This document shows positions 1-7,146 of a DNA stretch of 64,000 nt, in pieces (the stretch's first letter is position 1; the number at the start of each line of letters is the position of its first letter). The notes under the pieces are model-generated. The model searched no databases, was not told the DNA's origin, and saw only the letters and a program-made list of their open reading frames with translations. The position numbers were made by a program, and so were the translations under genes. The stretch spans positions 3,577,190 through 3,641,189 of the forward strand of contig NZ_JAGRRD010000001.1 of the NCBI RefSeq assembly GCF_018122735.1. Reading direction: 5' to 3'. This DNA is from Azoarcus sp. L1K30 (lineage in GTDB: Bacteria; Pseudomonadota; Gammaproteobacteria; Burkholderiales; Rhodocyclaceae).

Positions 1-2
1 AC

Positions 3-2246
3 GCGCCCAATGTCGCGCCGGAAACGAATGCGGGCAGTGGCAGCGGCGACGAGGACACCGACATCAGCGTGAGCCTGTCCGGTTCGGACAGCGATGGCAC
101 GGTGGACCACTTCGTGATCAAGACCTTGCCGACTGACGGTACGCTGCAACTGAACGGCACGCCGCTCAATGTTGGCGACACGGTACCGGCCACGGGCAAC
201 GCGGCGACGGTGACCTTCGTGCCGAATGCGAACTGGAACGGCCAGACCAGCTTCGACTACGCTGCGGTCGACAACGACAACCTGGAAGACGCCACCCCGG
301 CGACCGCCACGATCACGGTGAATCCGGTCGATGAGCCCAATGTCGCGCCGGAAACGAATGCCGGCAGCGGCAGCGGCAATGAGGACACCGACATCAGCGT
401 GAGCCTGTCCGGTTCAGACAGCGATGGCACGGTGGACCACTTCGTGATCAAGACCTTGCCGACTGACGGTACGCTGCAACTGAACGGCACGCCGCTCAAT
501 GTTGGCGACACGGTACCGGCCACGGGCAACGCGGCGACGGTGACCTTCGTGCCGAATGCGAACTGGAACGGCCAGACCAGCTTCGACTACGCTGCAGTCG
601 ACAACGACAGCCTGGAAGACGCCACCCCGGCCACTGCCACGATCACGGTGAATCCGTTGAACGACCCGCCTGAGACGGAGGCGACGAACGCAAACGGCGA
701 CGAAGACACCAGTATTGGCGTGAGCCTGTCCGGCTCGGACATCGACGGCACGGTGGACCACTTCGTGATCAAGACCTTGCCGACCGATGGTACGCTGCAA
801 CTCAACGGCACGCCGCTCAATGTCGGCGACACAGTACCGGCCACGGGCAACGCGGCGACGGTGACCTTCGTACCGAACGCGAACTGGAACGGCCAGACCA
901 GCTTCGACTACGCCGCGGTCGACAACGACAGCCTGGAAGACGCCACCCCGGCCACCGCCACGATCACGGTGAATCCGGATGCCCTCGTCGTGACCCATCT
1001 CGAGCCGACGACGGAAGCCGTGCCGCCAAGTGTGCAAGGATTGTCCGGCGCCTACTATGGATACAATGACAACCAGTCGAATTCGATCGATGGCATCGTC
1101 AACGGTGTCCGGGTGCACACCAATGACGGCACCGTCGGCAACCTGACATCCATTCAAAAGGCTCAGCAGATCATCGCTGGCAGGGCTGCGCCTGATGCCA
1201 CCTTTACTGCGAATTCGCTTGAATTCGGTCTTGTCGAGAACACCAACGATCCGCTGTTCTCGAACGATCTCGGGCGCAACTCTGCTGTCTTGGCCGGAGA
1301 CGCGGTGCCAAGCACGGGCAGCAATCTCTACCGCTTCCTGACCGGATCGAATCCGGGCAATGCCGGGAATCTGGTTTCGGTCAGTGGCGTTGCCTTCACG
1401 ACCGATGCCATCATTCACCTGACTGGGCAGATGGCGGTTCCGCAAGGCATTTACGATGTCCGGATCACCGCTGACGACGGCTACGATGTGCTGATTGGCG
1501 GCAAGTCGATTGCCGAATACAACGGCATTACCTCAACCAAGGTAACGACCTTTACCGGAGTCGATATCGGTGGCGGCCTGCAATCGCTCGACGTGCTGTA
1601 TTGGGACCAGGGTGGTCACGCGACTTTCCGCATGGAATTCAAGCCTACCGGAACGGACGACAGCGCCTACCAGCCGTTGGGGGAGCACGATTACGGCCTG
1701 TTCTCCTCCAGTCTGGTCGTGCCGACCGGTAGCGAACTGGTGCAGGCAGGCGATGGATCATGGCTGATCCAGACCGGCGCAAGCTTCAGCGACACCGACA
1801 ATGTGCCCAACGAGGTGCATGGCACGGTTGCTGCGGATACCATCCACGGCGGTGGCGACGATGACACCTTGTATGGCGGTCTGGGTGCCGACACTTTTGT
1901 GTGGAAGCTCAATGATGGCGGCCACGAAGGCGCACCTGCCATTGATACCATCAAGGACTTCAAGCTGGGGACGTTTACCGGCAGTGGCAATGCGGATCGT
2001 CTGGATCTGGCGGATCTGCTGCAAAATGAGAGTAGCTCGACGATCGACCATTTCCTCAATGCCGAACAGGTCGGTGGGCATACCGTACTTCATGTGAGCA
2101 GCAACGGTGGCTTTGCCGGCGGTTATGCGCCCGGCGCGGAGGATCAGACCATCGTGCTGGAGAATGTCACCTTCGATAGCGGGCTGAACAGCCATGATAT
2201 CGTTGCCCAACTCGTGGCCAACCATCAACTGCTCATCAATGGTTGA
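3..2246 (+). CDS. Giant RTX/type I-secreted adhesin, C-terminal part (LapA-like), 5' end outside the window
   Basis: The frame is open from the window edge, so about 747 C-terminal residues of a larger surface protein are visible. In order: three near-identical cadherin/Ig-like repeats of about 110 residues (visible residues 1-325), a PA14-like sugar-binding domain (about 345-550, with a YDVRITADDGYDVLIGG stretch), one glycine/aspartate RTX calcium-binding nonapeptide (GGGDDDTLYGG), and a C-terminal module of the kind that targets proteins to type I secretion (VCA0849-type). Acidic composition and lack of cysteine suit an extracellular calcium-stabilised fibre. lapG, lapD and a TolC-family gene downstream point to a LapA-type adhesin held in the outer membrane and released by LapG. 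The inner-membrane exporter genes (lapB/lapC) are not in the window. The family call is strong; the ligand is unknown. Confidence 0.88.
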   Translation, partial: APNVAPETNAGSGSGDEDTDISVSLSGSDSDGTVDHFVIKTLPTDGTLQLNGTPLNVGDTVPATGNAATVTFVPNANWNGQTSFDYAAVDNDNLEDATPATATITVNPVDEPNVAPETNAGSGSGNEDTDISVSLSGSDSDGTVDHFVIKTLPTDGTLQLNGTPLNVGDTVPATGNAATVTFVPNANWNGQTSFDYAAVDNDSLEDATPATATITVNPLNDPPETEATNANGDEDTSIGVSLSGSDIDGTVDHFVIKTLPTDGTLQLNGTPLNVGDTVPATGNAATVTFVPNANWNGQTSFDYAAVDNDSLEDATPATATITVNPDALVVTHLEPTTEAVPPSVQGLSGAYYGYNDNQSNSIDGIVNGVRVHTNDGTVGNLTSIQKAQQIIAGRAAPDATFTANSLEFGLVENTNDPLFSNDLGRNSAVLAGDAVPSTGSNLYRFLTGSNPGNAGNLVSVSGVAFTTDAIIHLTGQMAVPQGIYDVRITADDGYDVLIGGKSIAEYNGITSTKVTTFTGVDIGGGLQSLDVLYWDQGGHATFRMEFKPTGTDDSAYQPLGEHDYGLFSSSLVVPTGSELVQAGDGSWLIQTGASFSDTDNVPNEVHGTVAADTIHGGGDDDTLYGGLGADTFVWKLNDGGHEGAPAIDTIKDFKLGTFTGSGNADRLDLADLLQNESSSTIDHFLNAEQVGGHTVLHVSSNGGFAGGYAPGAEDQTIVLENVTFDSGLNSHDIVAQLVANHQLLING
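6..978 (+). repeat. Three tandem in-frame repeats, about 330/321/321 bp, inside the adhesin gene
   Basis: Equivalent positions recur at 69, 399 and 720, giving a 330-bp then a 321-bp period. The second junction lacks three codons and carries a different linker. Copies are nearly identical at DNA level, including silent positions, which suggests recent homogenisation by unequal crossing-over. More copies probably lie upstream of the window. Confidence 0.93.
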
Positions 2247-2277
2247 GTCGCCCGATATTCCACGGAGGCAGGATGCG

Positions 2278-2607
2278 GTGTTCGTAAAGCGTGATGAATC
2301 GGGGCGTATCGTCGCCGCGAGCCTTGAGATTCGCGGCGACGTCTGCGAACCGGTCGAGGAGGGGGCGCCCGAGTTGCTGGCGTTCGGGCGCGGCGACAGC
2401 AGTGAAGCCACGCTGACGGCATCCGATCTGCGCCTGGTGCGGGTGCTTGAAGACATCGTCGATCTGCTCATCGAGCGTGATGTCATACGCTTCACCGACC
2501 TGCCCGAACAGGCGCAGGAGAAGTTGATGGAGCGTCGCTCGCTGCGTGCGTCGATGCGCAGGGGGCTGGACTTGCTCGGTGCCGCCGACGACGACGGGCT
2601 GATCTGA
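2278..2607 (+). CDS. Small conserved acidic protein (family sometimes mislabelled tryptophan synthase beta-like)
   Basis: About 109 residues if GTG 2278 is used; it has a GGAGG at 2264-2268, 9 bases upstream. ATG 2239 is also in frame but overlaps the end of the adhesin gene and has no ribosome-binding site. The sequence starts FVKRDESGRIVAASLE, has a helical middle (RVLEDIVDLLIE) and ends DLLGAADDDGLI. From memory, proteins with this FVKRD...RFTDLP...RRSLR pattern are common in beta- and gammaproteobacteria. The tryptophan-synthase label is not supported, because no PLP-enzyme motif is present. No signal peptide or membrane segment is visible. It follows the adhesin gene by 31 bases and may be co-transcribed. 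Function unknown. Confidence 0.8.
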   Translation: MFVKRDESGRIVAASLEIRGDVCEPVEEGAPELLAFGRGDSSEATLTASDLRLVRVLEDIVDLLIERDVIRFTDLPEQAQEKLMERRSLRASMRRGLDLLGAADDDGLI

Positions 2608-2612
2608 TCGAC

Positions 2613-2647
2613 GCGAATGCGCCCCCGGAGGCCGGGGGCGCATTCGC
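2613..2647. terminator. Strong bidirectional hairpin terminator
   Basis: Perfect 14-bp inverted repeat GCGAATGCGCCCCC / GGGGGCGCATTCGC (2613-2626 and 2634-2647) with a 7-base loop, followed by TTT on the plus strand. It lies between the convergent adhesin/small-protein unit and lapD. Confidence 0.85.
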
Positions 2648-2660
2648 TTTGCGCCTTGGT

Positions 2661-4574
2661 TCAGTGGATACCGGGGCCCGTCATCGCATCGAAACCGACG
2701 TCATTGAGCGTGGATATCGCGTCGTTATTGTCCACGCCTTCCGCGATTACCGTCAGGCCAAGTGCGTGTGCAAGCATGCACAGGCTGCGCGCAAATGCCT
2801 GGTTGCCGGGGTTGCCGGCGAGATCTCTGAGCAAGGACGCGTCGACCTTGATGTAGTCGAGACCGAGATCGTGCAGGTCGCCCAGGTCGTTGAAATGGGG
2901 ACCGGCATGCTCGAGCCCCAGTTTGCATGCCATGGGTTTCAGCGCCAGGCAGAATGTCCGGAAGTCGGTCTGGTGGCGTGCAGCGCCCTGCTCGGGCACC
3001 TCCATCCACAGCTTCGCGGCCTCGTTCGGTGCCGTTTCCAGTTGGTGCAGCAGATCCGCAATGAAGCCGGCATCACGAATGGCCTGAGCCGAGATGTTGA
3101 CTGCGACCGACTGGCCCGTGCTGCGGATCAATTCGATCGCGGCGCGGACGACAGCGGCATCGATCTGCCCCATCAGCCCCAGGCGCACGGCCCAAGGCAT
3201 GAAGTAAGCCACGCCGCGCCAAGCGCCGTCCAGTCGCAGTCGCAACGGGGCCTCGACATGGAGCAGCGAGCCGCCAACATCGCGCACCGGATAGGTCTCA
3301 AGTCGGAGTTCCCCTTGTTCCAGTGCGCGGGAGATGACCTGGCGCCACTGTGACTGGTCGTGCTGCGGCTGCGCCAGGCGAACCCAGGCATCGAGCTGCA
3401 CGGCACGACTGCCGGCAAGTTCGGCTTCGGCGAGCGCGGTGTCGGTCCGGGTGAGAACCGTCTGCAGTGACTCACCGGCACCATAGAGCGCTGCGGCGAT
3501 GGGCAGCGCGACGGCGGCATCCGTGCCGCCGGGGGCGGCGCGATCGACGACATCATGCAGGGCCTTGGCGAAGCGCTCGGCCCACAGCGGCAGATAGCTG
3601 ACGCCCGGGGCCAGCACACTCAGGTCGGTGCCGTTGAGGCGTCCGGCAATCCAGGCCGGTTGGTCGGCAAACTGCGCACGCAGTGCGTTCGCCAGATCGA
3701 CGAGCAAGGCATCGGCGGATTCCCGGCCCAGCGTGCGGTTGAGCTCGGCAAGATTGCCGATGCGCGCGATCAGGAGCGCGCCGCCGTCCCCGTCATCATG
3801 ATCGGCGAGCTGTGCCTCCAGTACATTGAGAAACTGACGTCTTTCGAACAGTCCGGTCACCGGGTCTTCCTGTGTCTGTTTGCGCAGAACCTCCAGGCGG
3901 CGGGCCTCGTCCACCAGCATCAGGCGTACGCGATCGGACAGGGCGTTCATCGATCTGACCACGACGCGCAGTTCGGCGGTGGTGGGCTCGGGGGTGGTGA
4001 CGAAGCGGCGTTCGCCGATGGCTTCGGCCTGGCCGACGAGCTTTCGCAGCGGTGCGGTGATACGGCCCAGCAACAGACTGCCGGCCAGGCCGGCCATGGC
4101 GGCCATCACGCAGAACCAGATCAGCAGCTGGCGAAGACTGCGCCACAGTTCGGTATAGGCGTAACTGGTCTGGCTCTCCAGCGTCAGGGTCGCGAACTGC
4201 TGCCAACCATCTTGCACATGCGCGACACCTGGGTGGGCCTCGATCGAGGCAAGGCGTACGAACCAGGTCGGCACATCGTCGACACGCGACTCGGCTGCGC
4301 GCTCTACCATCGTCTTGCCGTCAGGGCCGACCAAGCGGATCAGCCGGTAATGACCGGCGTCGAACTGCGCGGCAACCTGCAGCTCGACGGTGACCGGATC
4401 CTTGGGCATCTGGGACAGCGACAGGGCCAGGGCGGTGGCGTTATCCACGTTCTTCACGTTGAGCTGCTCTTCAAGATAGCGTTTCGCTGCCAGTGTGCTC
4501 ACGACCAGGCTGCCGCCGAGAGACAGCAGGGTGACCATGACGATGGCGATCCACAGTTGCTTGATCAGGGACAT
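2661..4574 (-). CDS. lapD: LapD-type inner-membrane c-di-GMP receptor with degenerate GGDEF and EAL domains
   Basis: 637 residues from ATG 4574, which has a GGAG about 10 bases upstream; an in-frame extension to 4712 is not needed. Order: TM helix (about 7-29), LapD/MoxY-type periplasmic domain with a GWQQF loop near residue 124, second TM (about 150-171), HAMP, GGDEF-like domain (about 245-400), EAL-like domain (about 420-637). The GGDEF signature is replaced by GRLNGTD. In the EAL domain the signature reads VEAPLRL and the usual DDFG position reads EHAGP, so catalytic acids are missing. LapD proteins bind c-di-GMP without cleaving it and, when bound, sequester the protease LapG in the periplasm so that the adhesin stays on the surface. 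The Trp in the periplasmic loop may be the LapG-contact residue of the family. It lies 28 bases downstream of lapG in one operon. Confidence 0.93.
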   Translation of the reverse strand: MSLIKQLWIAIVMVTLLSLGGSLVVSTLAAKRYLEEQLNVKNVDNATALALSLSQMPKDPVTVELQVAAQFDAGHYRLIRLVGPDGKTMVERAAESRVDDVPTWFVRLASIEAHPGVAHVQDGWQQFATLTLESQTSYAYTELWRSLRQLLIWFCVMAAMAGLAGSLLLGRITAPLRKLVGQAEAIGERRFVTTPEPTTAELRVVVRSMNALSDRVRLMLVDEARRLEVLRKQTQEDPVTGLFERRQFLNVLEAQLADHDDGDGGALLIARIGNLAELNRTLGRESADALLVDLANALRAQFADQPAWIAGRLNGTDLSVLAPGVSYLPLWAERFAKALHDVVDRAAPGGTDAAVALPIAAALYGAGESLQTVLTRTDTALAEAELAGSRAVQLDAWVRLAQPQHDQSQWRQVISRALEQGELRLETYPVRDVGGSLLHVEAPLRLRLDGAWRGVAYFMPWAVRLGLMGQIDAAVVRAAIELIRSTGQSVAVNISAQAIRDAGFIADLLHQLETAPNEAAKLWMEVPEQGAARHQTDFRTFCLALKPMACKLGLEHAGPHFNDLGDLHDLGLDYIKVDASLLRDLAGNPGNQAFARSLCMLAHALGLTVIAEGVDNNDAISTLNDVGFDAMTGPGIH

Positions 4575-4602
4575 GGACGTCGTGCTCCGGGAAAGGTCGA
4601 TT

Positions 4603-5313
4603 TCATTGCGATCCTTCGCTGCGCATGCGCTCGAGCACATCGCGCCAGCGTGACAAACGGGTGGTCGGGTCGGCCGAGGAGGCACTGGTTCCGCCCACCC
4701 ACAGGCCTTCATTATTAAAACTGAACACCGGAAACAGATCGGGGCGCCTGCTCGCGGGCCGGATCTCGCTGATCAGGTTGTCGAGTACCAGCGGCTCGGC
4801 CGCCGGCGTGTCGAAGAAACTCAAAACCATGTGCGCCTGGGTAATGGTGCTGTCCGCAGCGCCGATGCGGGCGCGGACGTAGACCAGGCGTAATTTCTCT
4901 GCCGGGATGTCCAGCAGGCGCAGGCTGATGTACTTGGCAATGGAGAAATCCTCGCAGTCGCCGGCCCCGCGGCCGAGGGTCTCCATCGGCGTCGCCCAGT
5001 AGTCGGCCTGCTTCCAGATGACGATATCGTCCTCGAAGCGGATCCTGCGGTTGAAGAAGGCGTTTACCCGCGAGAGCTTCTCCGTGTCGTCGAGCGCGCG
5101 CGCTTCGCCGAGCATCCGGCGCCAGGCAGCGACCGATTCTCCGGCTTCCGCACCGTAACGTGCGACGGCAAGCGACTGCATATGATCGAGGTCGGGGGCT
5201 GCCGCGCACAAGCCGATTGCCAGTCCGAGCGTCGCGAGCAGACGCCGTCCCACGCGCAGGCAGGCGCCGGACGTCGAACTGTTATGCGCCGCGGGATGGG
5301 ACGAGAAAGGCAT
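4603..5313 (-). CDS. lapG: LapG-type periplasmic transglutaminase-like cysteine protease
   Basis: 236 residues from ATG 5313; longer in-frame starts reach 5481 but add only low-complexity sequence. A hydrophobic stretch near residues 24-40 is a likely signal or anchor. The catalytic triad of the family is visible as C120 (GAGDCEDF), H161 (QAHMVLS) and D178 (LVLDNL). LapG cleaves near the N-terminus of LapA-type adhesins when it is not held by LapD, releasing the adhesin and dispersing the biofilm. Known homologues need calcium, and the DCEDF region supplies acidic residues. It is the first gene of lapG-lapD and is divergent from lapE. Confidence 0.92.
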   Translation of the reverse strand: MPFSSHPAAHNSSTSGACLRVGRRLLATLGLAIGLCAAAPDLDHMQSLAVARYGAEAGESVAAWRRMLGEARALDDTEKLSRVNAFFNRRIRFEDDIVIWKQADYWATPMETLGRGAGDCEDFSIAKYISLRLLDIPAEKLRLVYVRARIGAADSTITQAHMVLSFFDTPAAEPLVLDNLISEIRPASRRPDLFPVFSFNNEGLWVGGTSASSADPTTRLSRWRDVLERMRSEGSQ

Positions 5314-5602
5314 CGGTGCTCTGCATGTGCGTGTCCCGGCATTATCCGGAATCGGCGCTCGTTGCGCTGCGCATTGTTGCGCATCTGTTGTGGACGCTTC
5401 CGCACGGCCGGTGCGTACGTGCATGCATCGGGAATTGTCGCCGAGCATGCCGAAATGACCTTCCTGCGCGCTTTTCGGCACGCATCTGTTGAATTGTTGG
5501 CGTTTTGCTTGTGGGTGTTGCGTATATCATTCGTGCCTTCCGAATTGGCAATCACCGATGCGCTTCTGCGTGCAACCTTCAACTTGCAGTACCGGAGTCC
5601 CG

Positions 5603-7045
5603 ATGAAACGAATGTGTTCCCTGATCTCGCTGGCGATTCTGGCGGTATTGCCGGTGACCGCGTCTGCCGTGGTACCGGCTCCCTTGCGCGATGCTGCACG
5701 CAAGGCCGTGGTAAGTAATCCCGAGGTGCAGGCGCGCTGGCATGCTTTCCTGGCCGCGTCCGCCGACCAGGATGCCGCGCGTGGTGCCTACCTGCCCCAG
5801 GTGGACCTGAGCACCGGCATCGGTCGCGAGAGTCAGAAGCGCCCGGGCGCTTCGACTGCTTACTACACGCATGGCAATACCACCCTGTCGCTCAACCAGA
5901 TGGTGTATGACGGTTTCTATACCCGCAGTGAGGTCTCGCGCCTGGGTTATACGCGCCTGGCACGCTACTACGAGATTGTCGATGCATCCGAGTCGGCCGC
6001 ACTCGAAGCGGTGCGCGCCTTTGCCGATGTGCAGCGCTACCGGGATCTGGTGAGGCTGGCGAAACAGAATTACGTCGAGCACAAACAGGTCTACGACCAG
6101 ATCGCGGAGCGCGCCGGTGCCGGCGTCGGCCGCCGTGTCGATCTCGAACAGGCCACCGGGCGTCTGGCATTGGCCGAGTCCAATCTGCTCACCGAAGTAT
6201 CTAACCTGCATGATGTCAGCAGCCGCTACCAGCGTATCGTTGGTGAATTGCCGGCCGACAGCCTGCCGGCGATGGGCGACCGGCTAGGCGCAGATGGCGT
6301 GCCGGCGTCGATTGGCGATGCATTGCGCGAAGCCTTCAACTCGAGCCCGGCGCTGAATGCAGCGGTCGAAAGTGTGCGTGCCGGTCAGGCCTCGATCGAG
6401 ACCCGGCGCGCGGCCTATCAGCCGCGCGTCGATCTGCGTGCCAGTCAGGCCTACGACCGCAATCTGAACAACCTCGACGGCCACTCGCGCGATGGCGTGG
6501 TCGAAGTGGTGCTCAGCTATAACCTGTTCCGTGGCGGCGCCGACGATGCACGCCTGCGACAGGCTGCGGAATCGCTCAACCAGGCCAAGGACCTGCGTGA
6601 AAAGGCATGCCGCGATCTGCGCCAGACGCTCGCGATCGCATACAACGACGTGCAACGCCTGCAGGAGCAGTTGCGCTATCTCGACCAGCACCAGTTGTCG
6701 ATCGAGAAGGCGCGCGAGGCCTATCGCCGCCAGTTCGATATCGGCCAGCGCACGCTGCTCGACCTGCTCGACACCGAGAACGAGTACTTCCAGGCGCGTC
6801 GTGCCTACACCAACGCCACGTACGACCGCATCACCGCCGAAGCGCGCACCCTGGCGGGCATGGGGCACCTGATGCGTGCGCTCGAGGTGGCACGCGAGGA
6901 CCTGCCCACGGCATCGGAGCTTGGCCAGGACCGCAATGGTGTGGATGTGGCCGAGATGTGCCCGGCCGATGCGCCGAGCCCGTTGCAGATCGACAAGGCC
7001 GCGCTGCTGCAACAGACGCTGAAGGAGATGGGCGGCAAGCGCTGA
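5603..7045 (+). CDS. lapE: TolC-family outer-membrane efflux protein of the adhesin type I secretion system (LapE/AggA-like)
   Basis: 480 residues from ATG 5603, preceded by GGAG at 5594-5597. Residues 1-22 form a signal peptide (MKRMCSLISLAILAVLPVTA then SA). The rest is the paired helical-hairpin architecture of TolC trimers, with the usual repeats around SRLGYTRLARYYE and a late RQFDIGQRTLLDLLDTENE motif typical of this family. TolC proteins form the outer-membrane channel for type I exporters. Next to lapG/lapD and the adhesin, this is most likely the dedicated channel, as in the Lap system. The matching ABC and membrane-fusion subunits must lie elsewhere, probably upstream of the adhesin. 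Confidence 0.9.
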   Translation: MKRMCSLISLAILAVLPVTASAVVPAPLRDAARKAVVSNPEVQARWHAFLAASADQDAARGAYLPQVDLSTGIGRESQKRPGASTAYYTHGNTTLSLNQMVYDGFYTRSEVSRLGYTRLARYYEIVDASESAALEAVRAFADVQRYRDLVRLAKQNYVEHKQVYDQIAERAGAGVGRRVDLEQATGRLALAESNLLTEVSNLHDVSSRYQRIVGELPADSLPAMGDRLGADGVPASIGDALREAFNSSPALNAAVESVRAGQASIETRRAAYQPRVDLRASQAYDRNLNNLDGHSRDGVVEVVLSYNLFRGGADDARLRQAAESLNQAKDLREKACRDLRQTLAIAYNDVQRLQEQLRYLDQHQLSIEKAREAYRRQFDIGQRTLLDLLDTENEYFQARRAYTNATYDRITAEARTLAGMGHLMRALEVAREDLPTASELGQDRNGVDVAEMCPADAPSPLQIDKAALLQQTLKEMGGKR

Positions 7046-7104
7046 CTCCCCGATGGAGGCCCCGGCGGGCGAAGATTCCGCGCGCCGGGTGAAGGCTCAC
7101 ATAG

Positions 7105-7136
7105 AATGGCGCAATCGCTTCCTGATTTGCGCCATT
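7105..7136. promoter_or_regulatory. 10-bp perfect inverted repeat just upstream of the transporter-kinase gene
   Basis: AATGGCGCAA (7105-7114) and TTGCGCCATT (7127-7136) with a 12-base spacer end 10 bases before the start codon. A TAGAAT at 7103-7108 could be a -10 element overlapping the left arm. It may be an operator, or an mRNA hairpin near a start that lacks an obvious Shine-Dalgarno sequence. Confidence 0.5.
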
Positions 7137-7146
7137 TTCCATTCCA

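Noticed and set aside
6-978. CRISPR-like repeat structure at the left edge
   Set aside because: The repeats are about 320-330 bp, in frame and protein-coding; there are no spacers.
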